A DNA stretch of 7,890 nt from Chloroflexota bacterium (GTDB taxonomy: Bacteria; Chloroflexota; Dormibacteria; Dormibacterales; Dormibacteraceae). The stretch is taken from contig VBKD01000047.1 of the NCBI GenBank assembly GCA_005888075.1, positions 1-7,890 of the forward strand, read 5' to 3'. Shown here in pieces: positions 1 to 6,290 of the stretch. The number at the start of each line of letters is the position of its first letter. Position 1 is the stretch's first letter. The notes beneath the pieces were generated by a model, which did no database searches, was not told where the DNA came from, and saw only the letters and a list, made by a program, of their open reading frames with translations. The position numbers and the translations under genes are program-made.

Positions 1-839
<839 letters not shown>

Positions 840-844
840 AGCGT

Positions 845-876
845 GCCTGTCTTAACAGGCGGGGTTGCGCTCGTTT
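845..876 (+). terminator. Terminator-like hairpin after malate synthase
   Basis: A perfect 6-bp inverted repeat, GCCTGT (845-850) and ACAGGC (855-860), with a CTTA loop lies 5 bases after the malate synthase stop. The only T-run (TTTT, 873-876) comes 12 bases after the stem rather than directly behind it, so this is not a textbook intrinsic terminator. Its position at a convergent gene end supports a 3'-end role. Confidence 0.4.
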
Positions 877-912
877 TCTCGCGAATCTAGATTGGCCCCA
901 GGCGTGCCGGTT

Positions 913-981
913 GGGGGTGGGGCCGGACGGGAGGAGGGTGGGCCCGCGGAGGGCTAGTTTGGGGCCCGGGCTGGGTAGGGG
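913..981 (+). other. G-rich intergenic tract with two G-quadruplex motifs
   Basis: This lies in the gap between two convergent gene ends (839 and 986). The + strand has G-runs at 913-917, 919-922, 929-931, 936-938 and 940-942, then a second cluster at 961-964, 968-970, 973-975 and 978-981 with loops of only 3, 2 and 2 bases. Both clusters satisfy the four-runs-of-three-Gs pattern. The G-rich strand would be the RNA strand of any malate synthase read-through transcript. A structural or 3'-end role is inference; the pattern itself is direct. Confidence 0.5.
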
Positions 982-985
982 AAGC

Positions 986-1279
986 CTATCTGGGCGGGGC
1001 TGGTGGCTTTCCCGGGAGGCGGCGCCACTGCCGAGGTCCGACGCCGTTGTTGGGGTTGCCGGGCACGAACTCCACCGCCGAAGGCTTGACCATGCAGCTG
1101 TCCTTCCGGACCACGCTGCGCTCGCCACCTTCCTGGTGCTCGATGACCACCGTCCGCTCGAGGACCGCGCGCACTCGGACGTGCTTACCGTCGACTATCG
1201 CATTGAAGCCGCCACTGACTTCGTGGTTGGGGGGCGGGACGATGCTGGCCAGCGAAACTAGATCGACGATCTTGTTCAT
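986..1279 (-). CDS. Small unrecognised protein, paralogue A of a tandem pair
   Basis: I do not recognise a family. The protein is 97 residues if it starts at the ATG at 1279, which has a purine-rich GAGGGA about 8 bases upstream; a GTG at 1312 would add 11 residues without a better ribosome site. Residues about 25-66 alternate short hydrophobic strands and charged turns (VDGKHVRVRAVLERTVVIE), suggesting a small beta-rich domain. The tail is Pro/Arg-rich and probably disordered. There is no signal peptide or membrane segment. An ungapped alignment with the upstream neighbour (1404-1736) gives about 26 identities in 66 positions, including VDG, AVLERT, VIE and MV-P. Conservation of this pattern between two copies supports real coding. 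It is last in the leftward run and convergent with malate synthase. Confidence 0.6.
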   Translation of the reverse strand: MNKIVDLVSLASIVPPPNHEVSGGFNAIVDGKHVRVRAVLERTVVIEHQEGGERSVVRKDSCMVKPSAVEFVPGNPNNGVGPRQWRRLPGKPPAPPR

Positions 1280-1358
1280 GAACGCTTCCCTCGGGCTAGG
1301 CGGCCCGCTCACGGGGCCGCGGAAATTGACAGCGCCGAAGCTCCCTCGGCAGCGAGGA

Positions 1359-1364
1359 ATACTA
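1359..1364 (-). promoter_or_regulatory. Possible extended -10 element upstream of paralogue A
   Basis: On the minus strand the 124-bp gap between the two paralogues contains TGG followed by TAGTAT, a TGn-TAnnnT extended -10 pattern. Transcription would start near 1352, leaving a leader of about 70 bases. I see no convincing -35 box at 16-18 bases. The call is weak but would let paralogue A be expressed separately from paralogue B. Confidence 0.2.
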
Positions 1365-1397
1365 CCAGAGCCTGCGTAGCCGGCCTTCCGATTTGTA

Positions 1398-1412
1398 GCC
1401 GCCTCAGGCGGC
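1398..1412 (-). repeat. Hairpin overlapping the stop codon of paralogue B
   Basis: A perfect 6-bp inverted repeat (GCCGCC and GGCGGC around a 3-base loop) has the TGA stop of the 1404-1736 gene in its centre. There is no T-tract on either side, so a classical intrinsic terminator is not supported. It could attenuate transcription or protect an mRNA end. Confidence 0.35.
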
Positions 1413-1736
1413 TGAGCTCTGCTGTTCCTGCAGCCGCAGCTTGCGTGCCGCTTCCCGGCCGCGCCGCGCCGCTTCCTTGCTCGCCAGGTGCCGGACCCGA
1501 AGATGCCGCGGATCGACCATCAGGCGCCGGCGGTTGACCAGTACCTTGGGCTCGCCGGGCGCCGGTTCGATCACCGCCGTCCGCTCGAGTACAGCCGTGA
1601 CCCATACCCGCCGGCCGTCTACTTCGGCTTCGAAGTCGGGCAGGATCTCGTCGTCTTCGTCCATCGAGACGCTGTCCAGCCGCACCAACTCGCTACGGCC
1701 CGATCTGCCCTCGACGCTCTTTCGATTTGTTGCCAT
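1404..1736 (-). CDS. Small unrecognised protein, paralogue B of a tandem pair
   Basis: I do not recognise a family. The product is 110 residues from the ATG at 1736 (MATNRKSVEG); the open frame extends to 1817, but those 27 extra residues lack any similarity to the sister gene. Residues about 18-83 align without gaps to paralogue A (about 39 percent identity by eye), with the shared core VDG-x-x-V-x-V-x-AVLERT-x-VIE followed by G-E and MV-x-P. The N-terminus is basic and polar. After the core comes an Ala/Arg/Lys-rich segment (SKEAARRGREAARKLRLQEQ) that looks helical and could bind nucleic acid or acidic partners; this is inference from composition only. No signal peptide or membrane segment is seen. 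It lies 147 bp downstream of lipB on the same strand. Confidence 0.65.
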   Translation of the reverse strand: MATNRKSVEGRSGRSELVRLDSVSMDEDDEILPDFEAEVDGRRVWVTAVLERTAVIEPAPGEPKVLVNRRRLMVDPRHLRVRHLASKEAARRGREAARKLRLQEQQSSAA

Positions 1737-1883
1737 GTTCACATCCCATCTACCCGATAACGGACAACACCAAACTGAGTACCGCCTTCGGTTACCAAAT
1801 CGGGGCGGATTGAACAACGCACGCTAGGTGTACCTCGTAACGGGCACACGGTATTCCAGCGGCGCGTTGCCCCGTAAGAAGGG

Positions 1884-2600
1884 CTACCCTACCCCGCTTG
1901 CCTGGGATTCTTTGCTGTTCTTCACAACTGGCGCCGGCGACCAATCCAGCACCGCCCCAAAAACCCGCTCGAAGTGCCGGGCGTACTGACGGCCGGCGGT
2001 CTCGGTGTCGATCCGCCGGCCGGTAATTGCCTCCACCGAAGTGGGCCGCTTGTCCGCGTGACCACACGGGATGATGCCGTCGAAATACTCGAGATCGGTC
2101 GTTAGGTTGAGCGCAAAGCCGTGGCTCACCACGGCGCGGTTGAGCTTGATTCCTATCGCGGCAATCTTCTCGTCGTCGCGCCACACGCCGGTGAAGCCCG
2201 GCGCGCCAGGCTCTGAGTCAATCCCGAGCTCGCGCAGATAGTCGATCAGGGAAAGCTCGAGCTTCTCCAGATACTCGGGGATGGTCAGCCCGAAGCGCGC
2301 CAGGTCGATGACCGGATAGCCGACCAGCTGTCCGGGGCCGTGGTACGTCGCCTCGCCTCCGCGGTCCGACCACACCACTTGCACCTGGCGGCGGATCCGC
2401 TCGGATTCGTCCCACAGGAGGTGATCGGGCGACGCCGCCTTGCCCATCGTGAAGACATGCGGGTGTTCGAGCAGCAGCAACGTATCCACGGCCTCGCCGG
2501 ATCGGATGGCGCTGACCAGCGCAGCCTGGAGGTCCCAGGCCTCGCGGTACGGCGTCCTACCCAGCCAGGAGGCTCTTGCGCGCAGCGGGGATCTGTTCAT
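1884..2600 (-). CDS. lipB: Octanoyl-[acyl carrier protein]:protein N-octanoyltransferase LipB
   Basis: Transfers octanoate from acyl carrier protein to the lipoyl-domain lysine of 2-oxoacid dehydrogenase E2 subunits and glycine cleavage H protein, the first committed step of lipoate synthesis. At 238 residues it has normal length. Visible motifs are SDRGGEATYHGPGQ (78-91), GVWRDDEKIAAIGI (138-151, with catalytic-type Lys145), HGFALN (160-165) and GIIPCG (175-180, with Cys179 as the acyl-thioester cysteine). The start at 2600 gives about 11 residues before the conserved WLG-PY-AW segment, as in related proteins. No Shine-Dalgarno is evident, and the start lies 44 bases inside the end of lipA, so translational coupling is likely. 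The C-terminal 20 residues are Pro/Ser-rich and probably disordered. Confidence 0.96.
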   Translation of the reverse strand: MNRSPLRARASWLGRTPYREAWDLQAALVSAIRSGEAVDTLLLLEHPHVFTMGKAASPDHLLWDESERIRRQVQVVWSDRGGEATYHGPGQLVGYPVIDLARFGLTIPEYLEKLELSLIDYLRELGIDSEPGAPGFTGVWRDDEKIAAIGIKLNRAVVSHGFALNLTTDLEYFDGIIPCGHADKRPTSVEAITGRRIDTETAGRQYARHFERVFGAVLDWSPAPVVKNSKESQASGVG

Positions 2601-3453
2601 CAGCGTGATATGAGGACCGAACCAGAGGACCGGCTTCGACGTGGCCGAAACCCATCGCCAGCGCCTGCTCTTTCAGGCGCATGAACTCTTCGGGCCTGTA
2701 GTAGCGCACGACTTCGGCGTGCTTCTTCGACGGCCTCAGGTACTGGCCGACGGTCAGCACATCGATGTTGTGCGCGCGCATGTTGTGGAACACCTCGAGC
2801 AGCTCGTCCTCGGTCTCGCCCAGGCCGACCATCAGGCCGGACTTGGTGACCATCTCCGGTGCGAGCGCTTTGACGTGGCGCAACAGCGCAAGGCTGTTGG
2901 CGTAAACCGCCTTGGGTCTGATCCGCGAATACAGGCGCGGGACGGTCTCGGTGTTGTGGTTGAAGATGTCGGGTCCTGCCGCGACCACCGTCCGGACCGC
3001 GTCGAAGTCCCCCTGGAAGTCGGGCGTCAGCACCTCGATGGTTGTACCCGGGCTGCGCCGGCGAATGGCGCGGATGGTGCGAGCGAAGATTCCGGCTCCA
3101 CCGTCGCGCAGGTCGTCACGGTCAACTGACGTGATCACGGCGTGCTTCAGTCCCAGCTCCGCGACAGATTCCGCGACGCGCAATGGCTCGCCGAGGTCCA
3201 GCTCGACCGGACGACCGGAGGTGACCGCGCAGAACCGACATGCGCGCGTACACACATCGCCCAGGATCATGAAAGTCGCAGTCCGCCTGTTCCAGCAGTC
3301 GAAGATGTTGGGACAGCGGGCTTCCTCGCACACCGTGTGCAGACGGCGCTGCTGAACGATCTGCTTGAGCTCCTTGAAGTTGCCGCCCTCTGTCACGCGC
3401 ACGCGAATCCATTCCGGAATCGCCGCGGGTGTCAAGGGTTCCGCCGCGCTCAT
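2557..3453 (-). CDS. lipA: Lipoyl synthase LipA (radical SAM)
   Basis: Inserts two sulfur atoms at C6 and C8 of protein-bound octanoyl groups, using two [4Fe-4S] clusters and S-adenosylmethionine. The length of 298 residues is typical. The auxiliary-cluster cysteines are C42, C47 and C53 (C-x4-C-x5-C in CEEARCPNIFDC), and the radical SAM cysteines are C68, C72 and C75 (C-x3-C-x2-C in CTRACRFC). The C-terminal RSSYHAD motif (279-285) supplies the serine ligand of the auxiliary cluster. Other family blocks are NHNTETVPRLY (165-175), KSGLMVGLGE (204-213) and LTVGQYLRPS (233-242). Its ATG overlaps the E2 stop codon as ATGA, and its 3' end overlaps lipB, so the three genes are probably one transcript with coupled translation. 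All required ligands are intact. Confidence 0.98.
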   Translation of the reverse strand: MSAAEPLTPAAIPEWIRVRVTEGGNFKELKQIVQQRRLHTVCEEARCPNIFDCWNRRTATFMILGDVCTRACRFCAVTSGRPVELDLGEPLRVAESVAELGLKHAVITSVDRDDLRDGGAGIFARTIRAIRRRSPGTTIEVLTPDFQGDFDAVRTVVAAGPDIFNHNTETVPRLYSRIRPKAVYANSLALLRHVKALAPEMVTKSGLMVGLGETEDELLEVFHNMRAHNIDVLTVGQYLRPSKKHAEVVRYYRPEEFMRLKEQALAMGFGHVEAGPLVRSSYHADEQIPAARKSLLAG

Positions 3454-4745
3454 AGATGAATGCTAGCGGGGGTCCATTCCTCGAGCTTGGTCTTGATCCC
3501 GCCCAGGAATTGACCGGCCATCATGCCGTCGATGATCCTGTGGTCGAAGCTCAGGCACATGTTCATCATGTGCCGCACGGCGATCGCATCACCGATAACC
3601 ACCGGCCGCTTGACGATCGACTCAGTGGTGAGGATGGCCGCCTGCGGCTGGTTGATGATGGGTTGGCTCGCGACCGAGCCTGTCGCGCCGGTGTTGTTCA
3701 GGGTGAAGGTGCCTGCTTGCACGTCTTCGGGCTTGAGCTGCTTGTTGCGAGCCCGCTCGATGAGGTCGTTCATGGTGCGGACCAGTTCGGTGAAACCCAG
3801 CTTGTCGGTGTCCTTGATGACTGGCACGATCAGGCCGTCCGGGATGGAGACCGCGATTCCCAGATTGATGTAGCGCTTGAGGATGACGCCCTCATCACTC
3901 CACCTTGAGTTGAGCCATGGGAACACCTTGAGCGCGTCGCAGACGATCTGCACCACAAAAGGTAGATAGGTCAGCGGGGTGCCATGTCGCGCTTTGAAGT
4001 TGTCCTTCTCCGCCTCGCGGTAGCGGACGAGGTTGGTAATGTCGATCTCCTGCAGCGTCCAGGCGTGGGGCGAGGTGGCCAAGCTGCGGACCATGTGCTC
4101 GGCGATCGAGCGACGCATCGCGCCGAGCTTCACGAGCTCCTCGCGCTTGCCGTCGACGCTAAGCGGTCCTGCGGGCGCCGGCGCTGCGGCCGGCGGTTTT
4201 GCCGCAGGGGGAGCAGCGGCCGGTGCTTGGGTCGCGGCAGGAGCCTGACCAGAGCCGACCGCGGCCAGGACATCGTCCCGGGTCACACGACCGCCCATGC
4301 CCGAGCCGCGAAGCGAGCCCGGATCGATCCCGTTCTCCGCGGCCAGCTTGCGCACCGCGGGCGACAGCCGTGGTCGGTCGGCGCCACCGTCGTGCGCCTC
4401 TGGGATCGGCACCGGCACCTGCCCACCCGACGGCGCGGCGGGAACCTCGGTGTGTCCGACGCTCGCCTCGGACCGCTTGGCCGGCGCCGGCGCCGCGGTC
4501 GTGGCACCGGTCTCGATCTGGGCGATCACCGCGCCGACTCGCACAGTCTCGCCCTCGCTTACGGCGATCTTGACTAGCTTGCCTTCGAAGGGAGAGGGGA
4601 TCTCGGCGTTCACCTTGTCGGTGACGACCTCGACGAGCGGTTCATCCCGCTTCACGAAGTCGCCCTCGTGCTTGAGCCACTTGTCGACGGTGCCCTCGGT
4701 GACCGACTCGCCGAGCTGCGGCATCTTGATTGGGGACACGCCCAC
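3450..4745 (-). CDS. Dihydrolipoamide acyltransferase (E2) of a 2-oxoacid dehydrogenase complex, branched-chain type
   Basis: Core subunit that transfers the acyl group from lipoyl-lysine to CoA. The 431 residues show one lipoyl domain (about 4-80, lipoyl Lys44 in VVTDKVNAEIP), a Pro/Ala linker, a peripheral-subunit-binding domain (about 126-162, RLSPAVRKLA through RVTRDDVLAA), a second Ala/Pro linker (about 163-195), and the catalytic domain (about 200-430). The catalytic motif SFDHRIIDG holds His402 and Asp406. Segments such as HAWTLQEIDITNLVRYR and INQPQAAILTTESIVKRPVV look most like Bacillus BkdB, so branched-chain 2-oxoacids are the likeliest substrate; pyruvate or 2-oxoglutarate cannot be excluded. 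The GTG start at 4745 has AGGAGG 9 bases upstream, the best ribosome site in the window and better spaced than the GTG at 4739. No E1 or E3 gene is visible. Confidence 0.93.
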   Translation of the reverse strand: MGVSPIKMPQLGESVTEGTVDKWLKHEGDFVKRDEPLVEVVTDKVNAEIPSPFEGKLVKIAVSEGETVRVGAVIAQIETGATTAAPAPAKRSEASVGHTEVPAAPSGGQVPVPIPEAHDGGADRPRLSPAVRKLAAENGIDPGSLRGSGMGGRVTRDDVLAAVGSGQAPAATQAPAAAPPAAKPPAAAPAPAGPLSVDGKREELVKLGAMRRSIAEHMVRSLATSPHAWTLQEIDITNLVRYREAEKDNFKARHGTPLTYLPFVVQIVCDALKVFPWLNSRWSDEGVILKRYINLGIAVSIPDGLIVPVIKDTDKLGFTELVRTMNDLIERARNKQLKPEDVQAGTFTLNNTGATGSVASQPIINQPQAAILTTESIVKRPVVIGDAIAVRHMMNMCLSFDHRIIDGMMAGQFLGGIKTKLEEWTPASIHL

Positions 4746-4754
4746 GCCGGCAAT

Positions 4755-4760
4755 CCTCCT
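4755..4760 (-). promoter_or_regulatory. Strong ribosome binding site of the E2 gene
   Basis: The minus strand reads AGGAGG with 9 bases to the GTG at 4745 and 15 to the in-frame GTG at 4739, so it selects the first GTG. It contrasts with the several genes here that have no recognisable Shine-Dalgarno. Confidence 0.8.
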
Positions 4761-4770
4761 CGCAAAGATC

Positions 4771-4795
4771 GAGTGAATTCGAGTGAATTCGAGTG
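4771..4795. repeat. 10-bp tandem repeat (2.5 copies) in the divergent promoter region
   Basis: GAGTGAATTC occurs twice in direct succession, followed by GAGTG. The repeat lies between the E2 gene (-) and the DUF4190-type gene (+), 26 bp upstream of the E2 start. Each full unit contains the palindrome GAATTC. On the minus strand TACACT (4792-4797) could be a -10 box, which would put most of the repeat in the early leader of the E2 transcript. An operator or regulator-binding role is inference. Confidence 0.55.
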
Positions 4796-4827
4796 TAGCG
4801 GAGGTAGTGGGGGCGGTCTGGGTGCTT

Positions 4828-4833
4828 TAACAT
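4828..4833 (+). promoter_or_regulatory. Possible -10 element for a leaderless DUF4190-type mRNA
   Basis: TAACAT (TAnnnT pattern) ends 7 bases before the ATG at 4841, so a transcript would begin at or next to the A of the start codon. No Shine-Dalgarno lies at a usable distance (the nearest GGAGG is about 37 bases away). The -35 region is poor, so this is tentative. Confidence 0.3.
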
Positions 4834-4840
4834 CGCAGCG

Positions 4841-5311
4841 ATGAGCTCGGAACCGCCGGAGGTCCCACCACCCCCGCCTACTCCGCCTCCTTACTCTCCG
4901 CCGCCCATGCCACCGCCTCCGCCGTCAGGTGGTCCGCCGCCGATGTCACCGCCTCCGCTGTCTGGCGGTCCGCCGCCTCCTCCACCAGCGCCGGGATACG
5001 GCTCTGCATCACCGCCCAACGACGGTATGGCCATCGCCGCCTTGGTCGTCGGCATCATCTCTGCGGTTGGAGTCTTTTGCTACGGCGTCCCGGCCATCAT
5101 CCTCGGCCCGGTTGCCGTATATCTCGGCCTGCGGTCGCGCCGGAAGATCAAAGCCTCAGCGGGCGCCGTCGGGGGCGGTGGACTGGCGATGGCGGGATGG
5201 ATCACAGGCCTGGTGGCCGCGGTCATCGGCGCGCTGTTCCTGATCGTCTTCATCGGTGCCATCGTGCTGGTTGGGGTCAACGGCGGATTCGCCTCGCCGA
5301 CGCCCCGCTAG
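4841..5311 (+). CDS. Proline-rich DUF4190-type membrane protein
   Basis: Function unknown. The 156-residue protein has a Pro-rich N-terminal half (residues 5-60, runs of 3-6 prolines broken by Met, Ser, Gly and Tyr) and two hydrophobic segments, about 63-92 (GMAIAALVVGIISAVGVF onward, then the basic RSRRKIKASAG) and about 117-148. The pattern of proline-rich cytoplasmic tail, two membrane helices with small residues, and a basic loop is what I know from DUF4190 proteins, common in Actinomycetota and Chloroflexota. Codons 20-31 and 32-43 are an imperfect tandem 12-residue repeat. There is no signal peptidase site, so the N-terminus is expected in the cytoplasm. It is divergent from the E2 operon, and no functional link is evident. 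The family assignment rests on architecture, not on a catalytic motif. Confidence 0.8.
   Translation: MSSEPPEVPPPPPTPPPYSPPPMPPPPPSGGPPPMSPPPLSGGPPPPPPAPGYGSASPPNDGMAIAALVVGIISAVGVFCYGVPAIILGPVAVYLGLRSRRKIKASAGAVGGGGLAMAGWITGLVAAVIGALFLIVFIGAIVLVGVNGGFASPTPR
4898..4969 (+). repeat. 36-bp in-frame tandem repeat encoding Pro-rich units
   Basis: Two imperfect copies of a 36-bp unit (4898-4933 and 4934-4969) encode PPPMPPPPPSGG and PPPMSPPPLSGG. A third, degenerate Pro/Gly unit follows (PPPPPPAPGYG). The copies differ mostly at synonymous or Pro/Ser/Leu positions, consistent with an old slippage or unequal-crossover duplication. Confidence 0.7.
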
Positions 5312-5332
5312 GCACAACACACGCGAGGAGTC

Positions 5333-5406
5333 TGGAGGCGACGCCCAGAATCGAACTGGGGATGGAGGTTTTGCAGACCTCTGCCTTGCCACTTGGCTAC
5401 GTCGCC
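5333..5406 (-). tRNA. tRNA-Cys (GCA)
   Basis: On the minus strand the gene starts GGCGACG (5406-5400), which pairs perfectly with CGTCGCC at the 3' side (7-bp acceptor stem). The anticodon stem GAGGT/ACCTC encloses CTGCAAA, giving anticodon GCA. The T-arm is CCCAG-TTCGATT-CTGGG. The discriminator is U, as expected for tRNA-Cys, and CCA is encoded (5335-5333). The D-arm starts GCC with a GG-containing loop. Three more bases upstream (GGC) can also imitate the acceptor end, but the 5406 start gives the better fold. All standard elements are intact. Confidence 0.95.
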
Positions 5407-5419
5407 GCCCGAATAGTCG

Positions 5420-5425
5420 ATTCTA
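5420..5425 (-). promoter_or_regulatory. -10 element of the tRNA-Cys gene
   Basis: The minus strand reads TAGAAT (5 of 6 matches to TATAAT), ending 13 bases before the mature tRNA 5' end. This predicts a 5' leader of about 7 bases for RNase P to remove. No good -35 box was found at 16-18 bases. Confidence 0.4.
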
Positions 5426-5471
5426 CCTAGGGCACCGCTCGTTCTAGGCCGGGCTTACGCTGTGCTCCGCG

Positions 5472-5945
5472 TTGCAACACGAGCGATTCCGTGAAGTCAT
5501 GGCGCGACTGCCGGCCGGGGTCGTGGTCATCAGTGCTCGCGTCGATGACGGCTACCGGGGCCTGACTGCGAGCAGCCTCGTATCCATCTCGCTCGAGCCA
5601 CCTATGGTCCTGGTCGGCCTCGAACACGAATCCGCCACTCGGGCGGCGGTCGTCGAATCGAAAGCCTTCAACGTCAGCGTCCTCACCGCCTCACAAGAGT
5701 TCATCGCCGACCGCTTGGCCGGCCGCGCGCCGGCGGTCGATTTGAAGTGGCAGTCCATCCCGCACCGTCTCGGCGCCAACGGAATCCCGCTCATCGAAGG
5801 CAGCGTCGCCTGGCTCGAATGCCGGCTCGTCCAGGTCCACCCAACCGGCGACCACGATGTGTGCGTCGGCGAGGTCGAGGCCGCCATCGCGGGCTCAGGC
5901 GACCCACTCATCTTGTGGGACCGGCAGTTCTGGACCCTCCGCTGA
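5472..5945 (+). CDS. Flavin reductase-like, FMN-binding split-barrel protein
   Basis: Probably an NAD(P)H-dependent FMN/FAD reductase supplying reduced flavin to a monooxygenase, or a related FMN-binding protein. The 157 residues fit the flavin reductase domain family: FREVMARLPAGVVVISAR (6-23), GLTASSLVSISLEPPMVLVGL (30-50), FNVSVLTASQ (66-75) and the signature GDHDVCVGEV (126-135), the usual GDH-x-x-x-x-GEV block. No signal peptide. The start is uncertain: TTG at 5472 is the only standard start between the upstream in-frame stop (5445) and the conserved region, and it has no Shine-Dalgarno; the ATG at 5499 would cut into the first conserved segment. No partner monooxygenase is visible, so the substrate is unknown. 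Its TGA abuts the 11-bp repeat array. Confidence 0.85.
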   Translation: MQHERFREVMARLPAGVVVISARVDDGYRGLTASSLVSISLEPPMVLVGLEHESATRAAVVESKAFNVSVLTASQEFIADRLAGRAPAVDLKWQSIPHRLGANGIPLIEGSVAWLECRLVQVHPTGDHDVCVGEVEAAIAGSGDPLILWDRQFWTLR

Positions 5946-5977
5946 ACGCCACACAAACGCCACACAAACGCCACACA
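5945..5977. repeat. Three perfect copies of an 11-bp tandem repeat between convergent stops
   Basis: AACGCCACACA occurs three times without mismatch (5945-5955, 5956-5966, 5967-5977). The first base is the last base of the flavin reductase TGA, and the last base touches the TAA of the metallopeptidase (5978-5980). The repeat therefore makes up the entire 32-bp intergenic DNA. No inverted repeat is present, so it is not a hairpin terminator. Confidence 0.9.
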
Positions 5978-6280
5978 TTAGAAAGGAAGGTCGTCCTCAT
6001 CCATCCCGAAGTGATGCCCAACCTCGTGCAGGATGGTGCGGCGAACCTCCGCGACCAGATCCTCCATCGACCCGGCCGCCAGTTCGTGCGAGCTCTTGTA
6101 CAGCGTGATGCGCTCCGGCATGCCTTCCCCGGCCGCCAGCGCACCAGCTCCCTCGTAGAGCCCCATCAGGCCGTCGGGCGAGCTCTCCTCGAGGATGAAC
6201 ACCGTGTTCTCCAGGTAAGGCGCGAACGGCTCGGGCAGCGAATCGACGGCTGCCTGCGCCGCGTCCTCGAATTGCTTCAT
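5978..6280 (-). CDS. Zincin-like metallopeptidase family protein
   Basis: A small cytosolic protein of the minimal zincin type (PF06262-like); its physiological substrate is not established. With the ATG at 6280 it has 100 residues and begins MKQFEDAAQAAVDSLPE, as family members usually do; an ATG at 6292 would add four residues (MRVS). Features are the ENTVFILEE strand (25-33), GLMGLYEGAG (37-46, the G-LYEG motif), ITLYKSS (58-64), and the zinc-binding helix HEVGHHFGMDE (85-95), which supplies H85, E86, H89 and acidic residues after Gly92. The motif lies almost at the C-terminus, as in this family. All metal ligands are present. The gene is convergent with the flavin reductase and divergent, essentially without a gap, from the dehydrogenase. 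Confidence 0.88.
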   Translation of the reverse strand: MKQFEDAAQAAVDSLPEPFAPYLENTVFILEESSPDGLMGLYEGAGALAAGEGMPERITLYKSSHELAAGSMEDLVAEVRRTILHEVGHHFGMDEDDLPF

Positions 6281-6290
6281 GCTCACGCGC

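Noticed and set aside
911..1261. Plus-strand frames across 911-1379 as genes
   Set aside because: They overlap the paralogue A gene in antisense and the G-rich tract. The minus-strand reading is supported by similarity to its neighbour.
1737..1883. Additional gene or terminator between paralogue B and lipB
   Set aside because: The only in-frame extension (to 1817) is unlike the sister gene, and I see no stable hairpin with a T-tract; only a 4-bp AGGG/CCCT stem sits over the lipB stop.
1792..2184. Minus-strand frame of 130 codons within lipB and its downstream gap
   Set aside because: It is out of frame with the unmistakable LipB protein and shows no recognisable domain. It was considered as a possible frameshifted lipB extension, but LipB is complete in its own frame.
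2641..3129. Plus-strand frame of 162 codons opposite lipA
   Set aside because: It is antisense to conserved LipA, without motif or ribosome site.
3984..4577. Plus-strand open frame of 197 codons opposite the E2 gene
   Set aside because: It lies wholly within the E2 coding region, is Arg/Gly-rich without motifs, and mirrors the Ala/Pro linker and lipoyl-domain codons.
4898..4969. Repeat array of regulatory or CRISPR type
   Set aside because: It is in frame within the Pro-rich coding region, its variation preserves codons, and there are no spacers.
5333..5409. tRNA-Cys reaching to 5409 with acceptor GGCGGCG
   Set aside because: That start needs a G-U pair in the acceptor and leaves an oversized D-region. 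Starting at 5406 gives seven Watson-Crick pairs and the normal TA at positions 8-9.
5945..5977. Possible CRISPR array or transposon end repeat
   Set aside because: The 11-bp units are contiguous with no spacers, and there is no inverted terminal repeat or transposase nearby.
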